Positions 14,944 to 23,076 of a stretch of DNA of 25,899 nucleotides are shown piece by piece. The notes under the pieces were generated by a model. It did no database searches and was not told the origin of the DNA. It saw nothing but the letters and a program-made list of their open reading frames with translations. The DNA comes from a virus, in the IMG/VR virus record IMGVR_UViG_3300021057_000032, positions 1-25,899 of that record. One strand, given 5' to 3'. How positions within the stretch are numbered: position 1 is the stretch's first letter; every line of letters begins with the position of its first letter. The translations under genes and the position numbers were made by a program.

Positions 14944-15237
14944 ATGGCCATCGACAACTATCTGGCGTCCATTCGCCCAAGACGCGGGCAGGGCGAGGAA
15001 AACTATTTGCGCTTGGCGATGAGCGCGCCGTCCCGGCCAGCGCCAAGCCCGCGCGAGCGACTCTACCCAGTGCCGCCCTATACCCAAGAGCACGTCCCCT
15101 TCGATCAGGGCATCTTTAGACGCCCTGTGGCGCCCGGCACGCGCGGCCTCAACTTCGATAACAATGGCTATACTGAGGACGAGTGGTATCGCTACGTCTA
15201 CCCCGCGCTCATCGGGCGGCAGCGGTTGGACATCTAG
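14944..15237 (+). CDS. Hypothetical 97-aa protein
   Basis: This soluble protein is unrecognised. It is rich in Pro, Arg and Tyr (IRPRRGQGEENYLRL, SAPSRPAPSPRERLYPVPPY), with a C-terminal block NFDNNGYTEDEWYRYVYPALIGRQRLDI that is mostly aromatic and acidic. GCGGAG 6 bases before ATG 14944 is a fair ribosome binding site. It lies between the ejection proteins and the fibre gene and may be a minor virion or fibre-attachment protein. A minus-strand ORF over the same bases looks like its shadow. Confidence 0.6.
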   Translation: MAIDNYLASIRPRRGQGEENYLRLAMSAPSRPAPSPRERLYPVPPYTQEHVPFDQGIFRRPVAPGTRGLNFDNNGYTEDEWYRYVYPALIGRQRLDI

Positions 15238-15277
15238 CCACGCTCCCGAATAACACGCCACCCTCCGCGCAAGCCTA

Positions 15278-15328
15278 CCCCTTACATCGCGAAGCGATAG
15301 GCGAAAGCGCCCGGCGCTGAGCCGTCAA
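15278..15328 (-). repeat. Two-hairpin element, copy on the minus strand, no gene behind it
   Basis: On the minus strand it begins TTGACGGC (15328-15321). The outer stem is GGC (15323-15321) with GCC (15302-15300), the mirror of GCC/GGC in the other copies. It encloses AGCGC-CGG-GCGCT (15318-15306). The second hairpin ATCGC-TTC-GCGAT (15298-15286) is followed by TAAGGGG (15284-15278). No convincing minus-strand gene follows. The rest of the 155-base gap (15238-15392) holds only a possible GAGG ribosome site for the fibre gene. Confidence 0.72.
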
Positions 15329-15392
15329 TACCTGATCCACCCCCAAGACCCCGCTCCTAACCCATTCTCTGTCCAAGAGGATCTGATCCCCC

Positions 15393-18300
15393 GTGCCCAT
15401 CCAGAACCTCGACTTCGGCACCAGTGCCAAGAACGACGGCGACACGCTCGAAGACGCCTTCGACAAGATCCAGGACAATTTCGTCGCCCTCTATGCCGCC
15501 GACGGCACGGTGACGCACGCCATCACCGATGTGGCGAGTGCCGCGACCTGCGACATCGGCGCGGCGGCGACCGACCGAGTACGCATCACCGGCACGACGA
15601 CCATCACCTCGCTGGGCACCTCGGCCTCAAAGCTTCGCTTCGTGCACTTCGCGGCGGCGCTGACCCTCACCCACAACGCCACGAGCCTCATCTGCATCGG
15701 CGGGGCGAGCATCGTCACGGTCGCCGGCGACGTGTGCATCCTCTCCTCGGATGCCTCCGGCAACTGGCGCATGCTGTCGTTCAACCGCGGCGCCTCGCTG
15801 GCGACGGGTGACTTTTCCGGTCCCGCCTCGTCGACCGACAACGCCATCGTGCGGTTCGATTCGACCACGGGCAAGATCGGGCAGAACTCCGGCGTCATCA
15901 TCTCCGACACCAACGACATCACCGGGTACGATGCGACCAACGACGGCAACCCGGAATGGCGCATCGGCGCGGCGGACGCCGAAGAGCTGCACGTGCAGAC
16001 GGTCTATGACTCAGGCGCCCAGACCCTCAACTACGTCCTCTTCACCACTGATGTCGCCAGCGCCACGGCCGACAAGGGGCTCTACCGGTTCAACGTCGAC
16101 GGCACCGACATCCTCGACATCGACGACGGGGGGATCAACTTCGCGGCGTCGAAGGGGATTTCCATTGCCGGCACCGACATCATTACCGATGCCGCCGGGA
16201 CCGCCACCCTCTCCAACATCGACGCGCTCGACGCCACCACCGAGGCGACGATCGAGGCGGCGATCGATACCCTAGCGAACCTCACCTCGGTGCAGGGGCA
16301 GACGCTGACGCTGGCCGGTGCCTTCATCACCTCGGGCGCCAACTCGCTCACCCTGACGACGACGGGCGCCACCAACGTCACCCTGCCGACCACCGGCACG
16401 CTGGCCACTTTGGCGGGCACGGAGACCTTGTCCAACAAGGTGCTGACGCTGCCGCAGATCAACGACACGAGCAGCGACCACCAGTATATTTTCGCCGTCT
16501 CGGAACTGGCCGCCGACCGCACCGTCACGTTGCCCCTGCTCGCCGGCAACGACACGTTTGTGTTCGAGGCCTTCACGCAGACGCTGACCAACAAGACGCT
16601 GGCTCTGGGCTCCAACACGGTCTCTGGCACCATCGCCCAGTTCAACACCGCAGTGACGGACGCCGACTTTGCCACCTTGGCGGGCTCGGAGACGCTGACC
16701 AACAAGGTCCTCACCTCGCCGGTCCTCACCACCCCACAGATCAACGACACCTCGGCCGACCATCAGTACGTGTTCGCCGTGTCGGAACTGGCGGCGGATC
16801 GCACTGTCACCCTGCCGTTGCTCGCCGCCGCCGACACCTTCGTATTTGAAGCCCACACCGCGACCCTCACCAACAAGACGGTCGACCTTACCTCCAACAC
16901 CTTGGTCGGCTCGGTGACCGAGTTCAACACCGCGCTCGAGAGCGCCGACTTCGGCACCTGGGCGGCGGGGGCGACCGACAACGCCGCGGTGCGTTCGGAC
17001 GGGACGGGGGGTCTGCTGCAGACCTCGGCGCTGATCATCGGCGACACCGCCGACCTGACGGCCTACGACGCCACCAACGACGGCAACCCCATCTTCGCCT
17101 TCGGCGCTTCTGCGGCGGAACGGCTAACGATTACCCCGACCTATGACACGGGGGCACAGACCCTCAGTCATGTGATCTTTGCCACCGACGTGGCGAGTGC
17201 GACCGCCGACAAGGGCCTGTTCCGCTTCTCGCCCGACGGCGTGTCGATCCTGGACATCGACGACGGCGGCATCAACTTCGCCGCCAGTAAGGGCATCTCG
17301 ATTGCCGGCACCGACATTCTCACCGACAGTGCCGGCACGGCCACCCTCTCCAACATCGATGCCTTGGACGCGACGACCGAAGCCACCATCGAAGCCGCCA
17401 TTGATACGCTGGCCAACCTCACGAGCATTCAGGGCCTGACGGTCACCTACGCCGACGCTGGCTTCGACGTGCTGCGCGGCTGGGACGACAGCGCCGCCGC
17501 CAATAAAAACCTGCTCCTCGCCGATATCCTGACCGAGGCGGCGCCGGCGGCGGGCGACTTTGTCATCATCTACGGCGCCGAAGGCGATGTCCGCAAAGCC
17601 AACTGGTCGAGCCTCCCCGGTGCCGGCGCCGGCATTTCCAACGTGGTGGAGGATACCAGCCCCGAGCTCGGCGGCGATCTGGAGTCGAACAACTTCGACA
17701 TCAAGATGGAGCAGTTCTCGGCCGATGCGGTGGCGCCCGACATTTACTTCCAGAAATCCCGCAACGCCGCCATCGGCTCACACACGATTGTGCAGGATGG
17801 TGACGATCTCGGCAAAATCATCTTCCAGGGGTCGAACGGCACCGGCTTTGATAGTGCCGCACAAATCCGCGGCGAGGTCGACGGCACGCCAGGCGCCGCC
17901 ACCGATATGCCGGGGCGGCTGGTGTTTTCGACGACAGCGGATGGGTCCGCCACACTCACTGATCGCGTGATCCTCGACAGCGCCGGCGCCTTCAAGCCGG
18001 TGACCACCGACGCCGTGTCGCTCGGCACCAGCGCCTTGAATTTCTCCGATCTGTTCCTCGACAGCGGCGCCGTCATCAACTTCGATAGCGGCGACGTGAC
18101 CATCACCCATTCGGCCAACGCCCTGGCCATTGCCGGCGGCGTCACCGCGCTGGATGCCGCCTCCACCGTGGGCGGCGCCGTCATTAAAGCGGCCGGCGTC
18201 GAGACCATCTGGATTCCAGCCGGGGCGATGAAGCCCAAGGTGACCAACGGCGCCGGGCAGAGCACCTATGACTCCGGCACCAACGACGTGACCATCGCCA

Positions 18301-18707
18301 CGATAGACTTCGACACCACCACCCAGGAGTACGCCCACACCCTGCCCATGGGCATGCCCAAGTCGTGGAACGAGTCGACGGTGACGGCGGTGTTCTACTG
18401 GACCAACACCGGGGGCGCCTCGACCGAAACCGTGCGCTGGTCGATTGCCGGTGCGGCGATCTCCGACGACGACACCTTGAACGCCACCATGGGGACAGCC
18501 GTCACCGTCGATGACACGTGGCTGGCGCAAAACGATTTGCACATCTCTGCCGCCACCTCGGCAGTGACCATCGGCGGCACCCCGGCCGAAAACGATCTGG
18601 TGATTTTTGAGATTTCCCGCGTCACCGGCTCCGACAACATGGCGGGCGACGCAAGATTGATCGGCGTCAAGATCCTGATGACGACGAACGCCAGCAACGA
18701 CGCCTAA
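15393..18707 (+). CDS. Large tail fibre protein with internal repeats
   Basis: This 1104-aa protein is probably a receptor-binding fibre. The N-terminus NLDFGTSAKNDGDTLEDAFDKIQDNFVAL is the usual opening of many phage fibres (FGT..NDG..L.DAFDKIN.NF), which attaches to the tail. The body is Thr/Ala/Asp/Gly-rich beta structure with long internal duplications, including two near-identical 150-residue blocks and tandem LAG.ETL.NK.L repeats, typical of a long fibrous shaft. The C-terminal 200 residues (from about 900) are non-repetitive (WIPAGAMKPKVTNGAG, then STETVRWSIAGAAIS) and would form the tip. GTG 15393 has GAGG about 12 bases upstream; that spacing is long, so the start is less certain. 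No chaperone or peptidase domain was seen. Confidence 0.82.
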   Translation: MPIQNLDFGTSAKNDGDTLEDAFDKIQDNFVALYAADGTVTHAITDVASAATCDIGAAATDRVRITGTTTITSLGTSASKLRFVHFAAALTLTHNATSLICIGGASIVTVAGDVCILSSDASGNWRMLSFNRGASLATGDFSGPASSTDNAIVRFDSTTGKIGQNSGVIISDTNDITGYDATNDGNPEWRIGAADAEELHVQTVYDSGAQTLNYVLFTTDVASATADKGLYRFNVDGTDILDIDDGGINFAASKGISIAGTDIITDAAGTATLSNIDALDATTEATIEAAIDTLANLTSVQGQTLTLAGAFITSGANSLTLTTTGATNVTLPTTGTLATLAGTETLSNKVLTLPQINDTSSDHQYIFAVSELAADRTVTLPLLAGNDTFVFEAFTQTLTNKTLALGSNTVSGTIAQFNTAVTDADFATLAGSETLTNKVLTSPVLTTPQINDTSADHQYVFAVSELAADRTVTLPLLAAADTFVFEAHTATLTNKTVDLTSNTLVGSVTEFNTALESADFGTWAAGATDNAAVRSDGTGGLLQTSALIIGDTADLTAYDATNDGNPIFAFGASAAERLTITPTYDTGAQTLSHVIFATDVASATADKGLFRFSPDGVSILDIDDGGINFAASKGISIAGTDILTDSAGTATLSNIDALDATTEATIEAAIDTLANLTSIQGLTVTYADAGFDVLRGWDDSAAANKNLLLADILTEAAPAAGDFVIIYGAEGDVRKANWSSLPGAGAGISNVVEDTSPELGGDLESNNFDIKMEQFSADAVAPDIYFQKSRNAAIGSHTIVQDGDDLGKIIFQGSNGTGFDSAAQIRGEVDGTPGAATDMPGRLVFSTTADGSATLTDRVILDSAGAFKPVTTDAVSLGTSALNFSDLFLDSGAVINFDSGDVTITHSANALAIAGGVTALDAASTVGGAVIKAAGVETIWIPAGAMKPKVTNGAGQSTYDSGTNDVTIATIDFDTTTQEYAHTLPMGMPKSWNESTVTAVFYWTNTGGASTETVRWSIAGAAISDDDTLNATMGTAVTVDDTWLAQNDLHISAATSAVTIGGTPAENDLVIFEISRVTGSDNMAGDARLIGVKILMTTNASNDA
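15834..16298 (+). repeat. Fibre long repeat, copy A (155 codons)
   Basis: It matches copy B (16974-17435) 1,140 bases downstream, with one codon difference in length. Both run from TDNA-VR through YDATNDGNP, ADKGL-RF and GINFAASKGISIAGTDI to IEAAIDTLANLTS-QG. The last third is almost identical at the protein level, while many third codon positions differ (for example GCGTCG versus GCCAGT for Ala-Ser). Confidence 0.85.
16410..16676 (+). repeat. Fibre short tandem repeat, unit 1 (89 codons)
   Basis: It begins at LAGTETLSNKVL and contains PQINDTSSDHQYIFAVSEL, AADRTVTLPLLAGNDTFVFEA and TLTNKTLALGSNT. Unit 2 follows directly at 16677-16958 with the same order of motifs. Confidence 0.8.
16677..16958 (+). 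repeat. Fibre short tandem repeat, unit 2 (94 codons)
   Basis: LAGSETLTNKVL, PQINDTSADHQYVFAVSEL and TLTNKTVDLTSNT repeat unit 1. A five-residue insertion (a second VLT-type turn before PQIND) accounts for the extra 15 bases. These units fill the space between the two long repeats. Confidence 0.8.
16974..17435 (+). repeat. Fibre long repeat, copy B (154 codons)
   Basis: Partner of 15834-16298. The protein sequence is best kept from DILDIDDGGINFAASKG to the LANLTS-QG end. The first half is more diverged (for example AVRSDGTGGLLQTS versus IVRFDSTTGKIGQNS). Confidence 0.85.
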
Positions 18708-18724
18708 CGAGGGACGCACCGCCA

Positions 18725-19183
18725 ATGCCGCGCTATGCCCTCGTTGACCCCCAGGATGCGGTCAACCGCCTCTCGACCGTCTATGCCGGGTTCGATGTCA
18801 ATAAGGCCGGGGTGGACGCGGGATGGCGGTGGCTGCCTTGCGATCCGGTTGCCCCGCCCAGCTATGATCCGAAGACGGAAAAGGTGACCGGACCGACCTA
18901 CACCGTGGGGGAAACCGCGGTGGTGGAATCCTGGGCGGTCGTTGCTCTTACCGCCCAGGAGATTTCCGACGCCAAAGACTTAGCGGTCAACGGCCTCAAT
19001 GGCTCGACCTATTCGACGTTGCTGCAAGTCATCCTCTCTCTGGAAAACGACAACCGAGTCATCAAAGCGAAGGTCAACGCCATCATTGACGCCACCGCCA
19101 TCGCCACCGCCAAGTTTACAGCCGGGCAGGCGGGGTCGATCACCATGAATCAGTTGAAAACCGCGATCAAGGCGCTGCTCTGA
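18725..19183 (+). CDS. Fibre-associated hypothetical protein
   Basis: This 152-aa protein follows the fibre. It opens PRYALVDPQDAVNRLSTVYAG and continues with WLPCDPVAPPSYDPKTEKVTGPTYTVGETAVVESWAVVALTAQEISDAK. Such Y.L.D...V-type openings followed by PSYDP..EK and a VVALT..E helix occur in small phage tail-fibre partner or assembly proteins. The C-terminal half is helical and ends with NQLKTAIKALL. It may assist fibre folding or be a fibre component; no catalytic motif is present. GAGGGA lies before ATG 18725. The TGA stop shares one base with the next ATG. Confidence 0.62.
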   Translation: MPRYALVDPQDAVNRLSTVYAGFDVNKAGVDAGWRWLPCDPVAPPSYDPKTEKVTGPTYTVGETAVVESWAVVALTAQEISDAKDLAVNGLNGSTYSTLLQVILSLENDNRVIKAKVNAIIDATAIATAKFTAGQAGSITMNQLKTAIKALL

Positions 19184-19893
19184 TGGGATTTATACTCACA
19201 CACCTTGCGGGGTTCGGGGCGGGCGGCGCGGGGTTTGACGGCAACGACAGCTTCACCAAACTGCTGCTGCACATGGACGGGGCCGACGCCTCGACGACGT
19301 TCACGGATTCATCGTCAGGCAACAAAACCGGCACCGTCACCGGCAACGCCCAGATCGACACGGCGCAATCGAAGTTTGGTGGGGCGGCGGGGCTGTTCGA
19401 CGGGGCCGGGGATTACGTCAGTTTTGCCGACCACGTCGATTTTGAGTTCGGCACCGAGTCGTTCACCATCGACTTCTGGATCAGACCTGCCGATACCGCG
19501 GCCGGGCTGCGCGCTGTTCTCATCAAGCGGGAGGGGGCGCTCACCGCCCCCTTCGCCGTCTACCAGGACGGCACGACGCTCAGGGCCTACGCCTCGTCGG
19601 CGGGGGCCAGCTTCGACATCCTCAATGCGGTCTCCATGGGGACCGTCGCCGCGGGCACCTGGAGCCACCATGCCTATGTGCGCAACGGCAACGATTTTAT
19701 GCTGTTCAAGGACGGGACGCAGGTCGGCGCCACCGTCACCTCCTCGTCCACCATCTGGGACAACACCGAGGCCCTGCGCGTCGGCTCCGATGGCTCTTTC
19801 CACTACAACGGCCACCTGGACGAATTGCGCATCTCCAAGGGCGCCGCCCGGTGGACGGCGAACTTCACGCCGCCCGGCGCGCCTTACAGTTAA
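19183..19893 (+). CDS. LamG/concanavalin-A-like lectin domain virion protein
   Basis: At 236 aa, residues about 24-230 form one LamG-like jelly-roll: KLLLHMDGADASTTFTDSSSG, AQIDTAQSKFGGAAGLFDGAGDYVSF, ESFTIDFWIRP, GTWSHHAYVRNGNDFMLFKDGTQVG and the closing HLDELRISKGAARWTANFTPP. This closing motif is typical of phage LamG proteins. The domain binds glycans in many proteins, so a role in reading host surface sugar is likely. The N-terminus is Gly/Phe-rich (LAGFGAGGAGFDG), possibly for attachment to another tail part. ATG overlaps the previous stop by one base. Confidence 0.85.
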   Translation: MGFILTHLAGFGAGGAGFDGNDSFTKLLLHMDGADASTTFTDSSSGNKTGTVTGNAQIDTAQSKFGGAAGLFDGAGDYVSFADHVDFEFGTESFTIDFWIRPADTAAGLRAVLIKREGALTAPFAVYQDGTTLRAYASSAGASFDILNAVSMGTVAAGTWSHHAYVRNGNDFMLFKDGTQVGATVTSSSTIWDNTEALRVGSDGSFHYNGHLDELRISKGAARWTANFTPPGAPYS

Positions 19894-19903
19894 GGCGGCG
19901 GCA

Positions 19904-20033
19904 CATGACCCAGCACGGCACCCGCGCGGTGCGGCGCATCGTTGATTTGCCGACCGTTGCCACGGGTAGGGGCGTCCAGTCCGCGACAAGCAACAAACGC
20001 TTTATCTATGGGGTGATCTCTTATGGCGGATAA
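19904..20033 (+). CDS. Micro-ORF, 42 aa, between the LamG protein and the second fibre
   Basis: ATG 19904 opens MTQHGTRAVRRIVDLPTVAT and the ORF ends FIYGVISYGG with TAA at 20031-20033, overlapping the next gene's ATG (20023) by 11 bases. AAGGCGG upstream is a weak ribosome site. The basic N-terminus and aromatic end look like a real small protein, and the tight fit between neighbours supports it, but I know no homologue. The frame extends upstream to 19851, probably as a shadow. It could instead be a spacer. Confidence 0.45.
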
Positions 20034-21582
20034 TGCTCTGGTCCGTTACGCCGGCGATTGGATCTTCTATCAGGGCGCCGCCGCCGCCGGGGCGCTGCTC
20101 TACGTCTACGACGCCGGGACCACGAACCTTGCCAGCATCTTCACCGACAAGGACCTTCTGGTCGCTTCCGCCAACCCGGTGACGGCGGATTCGGGCGGCT
20201 TGATGCCCTTCGCCTACCGGGGAACATCCGCCTACAAGGTGGTGCTCAAAACCTCTTCCGGCACGACCATCGACACCGAGGACAACCTCCCCGGGGCTCT
20301 CAACACCTCCACCTTTACCGCCGCCACCTTTGCCAAGTCGGATGCCGACGTTGCCGCCAAGACCTCCGATTACACGATGGTCTCGGGCGACCTCGGCACC
20401 ATCCTCAATGTCAACCCAACCTCGGCTTCGGTCACCATCACTTTGATGAGTGCGGTCACCGCCACCAACGGGCGCGGCATCGAGATCCGCCACACCGGGA
20501 CCGCCAATCAGGTGAATATTTCCACCGTCTCGGGGCAGACCATCGACGGGTTCTCGTCCAAATCACTGCTCGGGCAGCACGAAAGCCTCGAGCTGGTGTC
20601 CGATGGCGCCAACTGGCACGTCAAGAGCGACGCCAACCGCACCATTTATGCCGGCACCGTCACGCCACAAGGCTATCTGACACTCACCAGCGGCACGCCC
20701 ATCATCACTTCCAACGTCCTCTCGGCTACCGCCGTCTATTACACCCCGTTTACCGGCAACCTGGTCCCGCTCTATGACGGCACGCGGTTCGTCAATTACG
20801 AGTTCGCCGAACTCACTCTGAGCCTCGCCTCGCAACACGCCACCAACACGATCTACGACGTGTTCGCCTGGCTGGAGAGCGGCGTGGTGACCATCGGCAC
20901 CGGGCCGGCATGGACAACATCGACGGCCGGCGCTGGCGCCCGGGGGACCGGGGCGGGCACGACGCAATTGACCCGCACCAAGGGCCTGCATCTCAACACC
21001 GTGGCGATGACGGCGCGCAACTCCTCGACGACCTATTCGGTGGGAGCGCTGCGGGCGACGTACCTCGGCTCCATCTTCATCGACGGCACAGCCGGACAGG
21101 TGACCTGCCACGTGGCCTATGGGCAGTCGCGCAAGTGGGGCGTGTGGAACGCCTACAACCGGCGTCCGATTGAGCTTCTGGCCGGCGATGCCACGGCAAG
21201 CTGGACCTACAACGGCGGCACCATCCGCCAGTCGCGCGCCGACGCCACCAACAAGCTGACGACGTTCTGCGGTCTGAGTGATGCGCCGATCACCGCCCGC
21301 TTCCGGCAGCGCATCGCGCCGCAGTCCGCTAACACCGGAACCGGCGAAATTGGCATCGGCTGGAACTCAACCTCGGCCTTCAGCGGCTCGACCAGCTACG
21401 CCGCCCAGGACGTGTCAGGAGGGGTCGTGGTGAAAATTTTTATCGCGCCGACAGCCGAGTACCTCGTCCGCGACGGCATCGGCATCAATGACGTTAACGC
21501 CCTCGAGAACGGCAACACTAGCTCGGTCGTTTTCACCGGCACCGAGGCCAGCATGCGCCTCACTGCCAAGTGGGACGGGTAG
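20023..21582 (+). CDS. Second tail fibre / receptor-binding protein
   Basis: At 519 aa, the N-terminal 90 residues carry a common fibre and spike head module: GAAAAGALLYVYDAGTTNLASIFTDKDLL, then NPVTADSGGLMPFAYRGTSAYKVVLK, which docks fibres to the tail. A Gly/Thr-rich central part (about 110-215) precedes a C-terminal domain that begins around YLTLTSGTPI and contains NTIYDVFAWLESGVVTIGTGPAW and KWGVWNAYNRRPIELLAGD. That C-terminal block looks like a conserved phage fibre tip domain and is the likely host-recognition part. No enzyme motif (depolymerase, hydrolase) was recognised. No clear Shine-Dalgarno sequence precedes ATG 20023 within the micro-ORF, so coupling to it is possible. Confidence 0.78.
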   Translation: MADNALVRYAGDWIFYQGAAAAGALLYVYDAGTTNLASIFTDKDLLVASANPVTADSGGLMPFAYRGTSAYKVVLKTSSGTTIDTEDNLPGALNTSTFTAATFAKSDADVAAKTSDYTMVSGDLGTILNVNPTSASVTITLMSAVTATNGRGIEIRHTGTANQVNISTVSGQTIDGFSSKSLLGQHESLELVSDGANWHVKSDANRTIYAGTVTPQGYLTLTSGTPIITSNVLSATAVYYTPFTGNLVPLYDGTRFVNYEFAELTLSLASQHATNTIYDVFAWLESGVVTIGTGPAWTTSTAGAGARGTGAGTTQLTRTKGLHLNTVAMTARNSSTTYSVGALRATYLGSIFIDGTAGQVTCHVAYGQSRKWGVWNAYNRRPIELLAGDATASWTYNGGTIRQSRADATNKLTTFCGLSDAPITARFRQRIAPQSANTGTGEIGIGWNSTSAFSGSTSYAAQDVSGGVVVKIFIAPTAEYLVRDGIGINDVNALENGNTSSVVFTGTEASMRLTAKWDG

Positions 21583-21705
21583 GGTAAACGCAGTCCGGGG
21601 CCAGCCTTGCCTCCCAAGCCGGTGGGGCCATTTCCATCACGGCGACGCGCTCCGCGGGCGTGTCCGATCCCATCGACGCGGATGTAGCTAGAAACAGGAA
21701 GCAAT

Positions 21706-22689
21706 ATGGCCTTGAAAATCGAGGGCGACCGCCTCAAGGGCGTGCCGTTCGTGCCGGCGCACGCCTCGGGCAAGAGCATGCCGAAGCCGACGCTCATCGT
21801 CTTGCACGACACCGCGGATCGCGAAAAACCGCAGGACACGGTCAACTGGTTCAAGTCGTCGGCCTGCACGACATCGGCACATTTCGTGGTCGAACGCGAC
21901 GGGTCGATCACCCAGATGGTCGAATGCGATCAGATCGCCTTCCACGCCGGCAAGTCGTCATTCAAAGGCCGCTCTGGGTGCAACACGTTTTCCATCGGCA
22001 TCGAGATCGATAACCCGGGCGGCCTCGACAAAAACGGCCGCGCCTACTTCCACAAGGACAAGAAGGGCCGCCCCGTCGCGCCCGGCTTCGACCTCGACCG
22101 GCTGAAGCACGTCAAGACCAAAGAGCACGGCGACGCCCTGTGGTTGCCCTACACGGACGCGCAGGTAAAGACAGTCATCAACCTGTGCCGGGCGCTCGTC
22201 GCCGCCTATCCCTCGATCACCGATATTGCCACCCACTGGCTCATTTCCCCGGGGCGCAAGGTCGACACCAATCCGCTGTTTCCGCTGGATGGGGTGCGCG
22301 CCGCCGTGTTCGAGCCGGCCAAGCGCAAGCCATCGGTGCCAGCGGAGCCCGTTGCGCCGGTCGAGGCACCGCCACCCATTGCCGCGGTCGCGGAGCCACC
22401 CGTCGCGGCCGCCTTGGTCACCACCTCGCGCAAGGCGAAGACGCTCAGCCGGCTCACCAAAGCAATGCACGCCATTTGGATCGGGCTCACGCTGGAGTCG
22501 ATCCTTGAGTACCTCGGCTTCGCCAAATCGACGATCGATCAGATTTCCCAGTTCGTCGAAAGCAACGCGAAGGTGTTGGCGATCACCGCCGCCATCCTCG
22601 GCCTCCTGGTGGTGAAATACATCTACGGCCTGATGCAGGAAGACGCCGAGGAAGGCCGCTACGTGCCGAGCGGCGAAAAAACCGCCTAA
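21706..22689 (+). CDS. Endolysin: N-acetylmuramoyl-L-alanine amidase (Amidase_2) with C-terminal membrane segment
   Basis: At 327 aa, this enzyme cleaves the bond between N-acetylmuramic acid and L-alanine in peptidoglycan. Zinc ligands of the Amidase_2 fold are visible: H34 in IVLHDTAD, H177 and D187 in THWLISPGRKVDTNP. E100 (IGIEID) and K185 occupy catalytic positions, and AFHAG (79-82) is a family signature. After the domain (about residue 200) comes a Pro/Ala linker (KRKPSVPAEPVAPVEAPPP), then a helical region (258-283) and a hydrophobic segment 288-309 (KVLAITAAILGLLVVKYIYG) that could cross the membrane, with a charged tail. Free endolysins usually lack a C-terminal anchor. AGGAAG precedes ATG 21706. 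The 123-base gap before it holds only this site. Confidence 0.88.
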   Translation: MALKIEGDRLKGVPFVPAHASGKSMPKPTLIVLHDTADREKPQDTVNWFKSSACTTSAHFVVERDGSITQMVECDQIAFHAGKSSFKGRSGCNTFSIGIEIDNPGGLDKNGRAYFHKDKKGRPVAPGFDLDRLKHVKTKEHGDALWLPYTDAQVKTVINLCRALVAAYPSITDIATHWLISPGRKVDTNPLFPLDGVRAAVFEPAKRKPSVPAEPVAPVEAPPPIAAVAEPPVAAALVTTSRKAKTLSRLTKAMHAIWIGLTLESILEYLGFAKSTIDQISQFVESNAKVLAITAAILGLLVVKYIYGLMQEDAEEGRYVPSGEKTA

Positions 22690-22700
22690 GGAGAACCGAC

Positions 22701-23075
22701 ATGAACGACAACGCTGAGCCTGGCGTTCTGCGCCGGGGGTGGAACACCCTTGTCCGCACCGCCAACACCATCGTCGATCCACCGCCGGCGACCATCAAGT
22801 GGTACGTCCTCGCCGTGCTCGTCGCCGCAGTCGGTGGCACGCTTGTGCTGGGGCCGTTGTTCTACGGCCAACCGGCAAGCAAGCCATACGCGCTGATCTC
22901 ACCGCATGACGTCATCGTCTCGGTGCCACCGCCGCCGGCGCCCGTCTCTGCTTCACCCAAGGACGACCTGGCGCCGCTCAAGCTGCTGAAGGGCAAAGAG
23001 CCCGTGGCGAAGAAGAAGGGCGCCCACAAGCGCAAGGCCAAGGCCTCGGCGTCCCGCGACGACATGAGGTTCTGA
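22701..23075 (+). CDS. Single-TM, Lys-rich membrane protein of the lysis cassette
   Basis: This 124-aa protein has AGGAG 6 bases before its ATG, directly after the endolysin. A basic/polar N-terminus (about 30 residues) leads into one helix at about 34-56 (WYVLAVLVAAVGGTLVLGPLF). A Pro-rich stretch (VSVPPPPAPVSASPK) and a strongly Lys-rich C-terminus (KKKGAHKRKAKAS) follow. No family is recognised. Gene order suggests a role in lysis, such as a holin-like or regulatory membrane protein. The Pro-rich, basic tail would be periplasmic if the N-terminus stays inside, which is unusual, so orientation is uncertain. Confidence 0.6.
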   Translation: MNDNAEPGVLRRGWNTLVRTANTIVDPPPATIKWYVLAVLVAAVGGTLVLGPLFYGQPASKPYALISPHDVIVSVPPPPAPVSASPKDDLAPLKLLKGKEPVAKKKGAHKRKAKASASRDDMRF

Positions 23076-23076
23076 C

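Noticed and set aside
14917-15261. Minus-strand 114-codon frame behind the element copy at 15278
   Set aside because: Tested as a possible gene of the element, but it is antisense to the 97-aa gene and its start codon has no well-placed ribosome site.
16082-16856. Minus-strand frames across the fibre (repetitive Ser/Val/Ala proteins)
   Set aside because: They are the antisense of the Thr/Ala/Asp-rich shaft repeats and recur at each repeat.
15393-21582. Diversity-generating retroelement target in the fibre genes
   Set aside because: No reverse transcriptase, template repeat or adenine-variable segment was seen. The repeats found are shaft duplications with codon drift.
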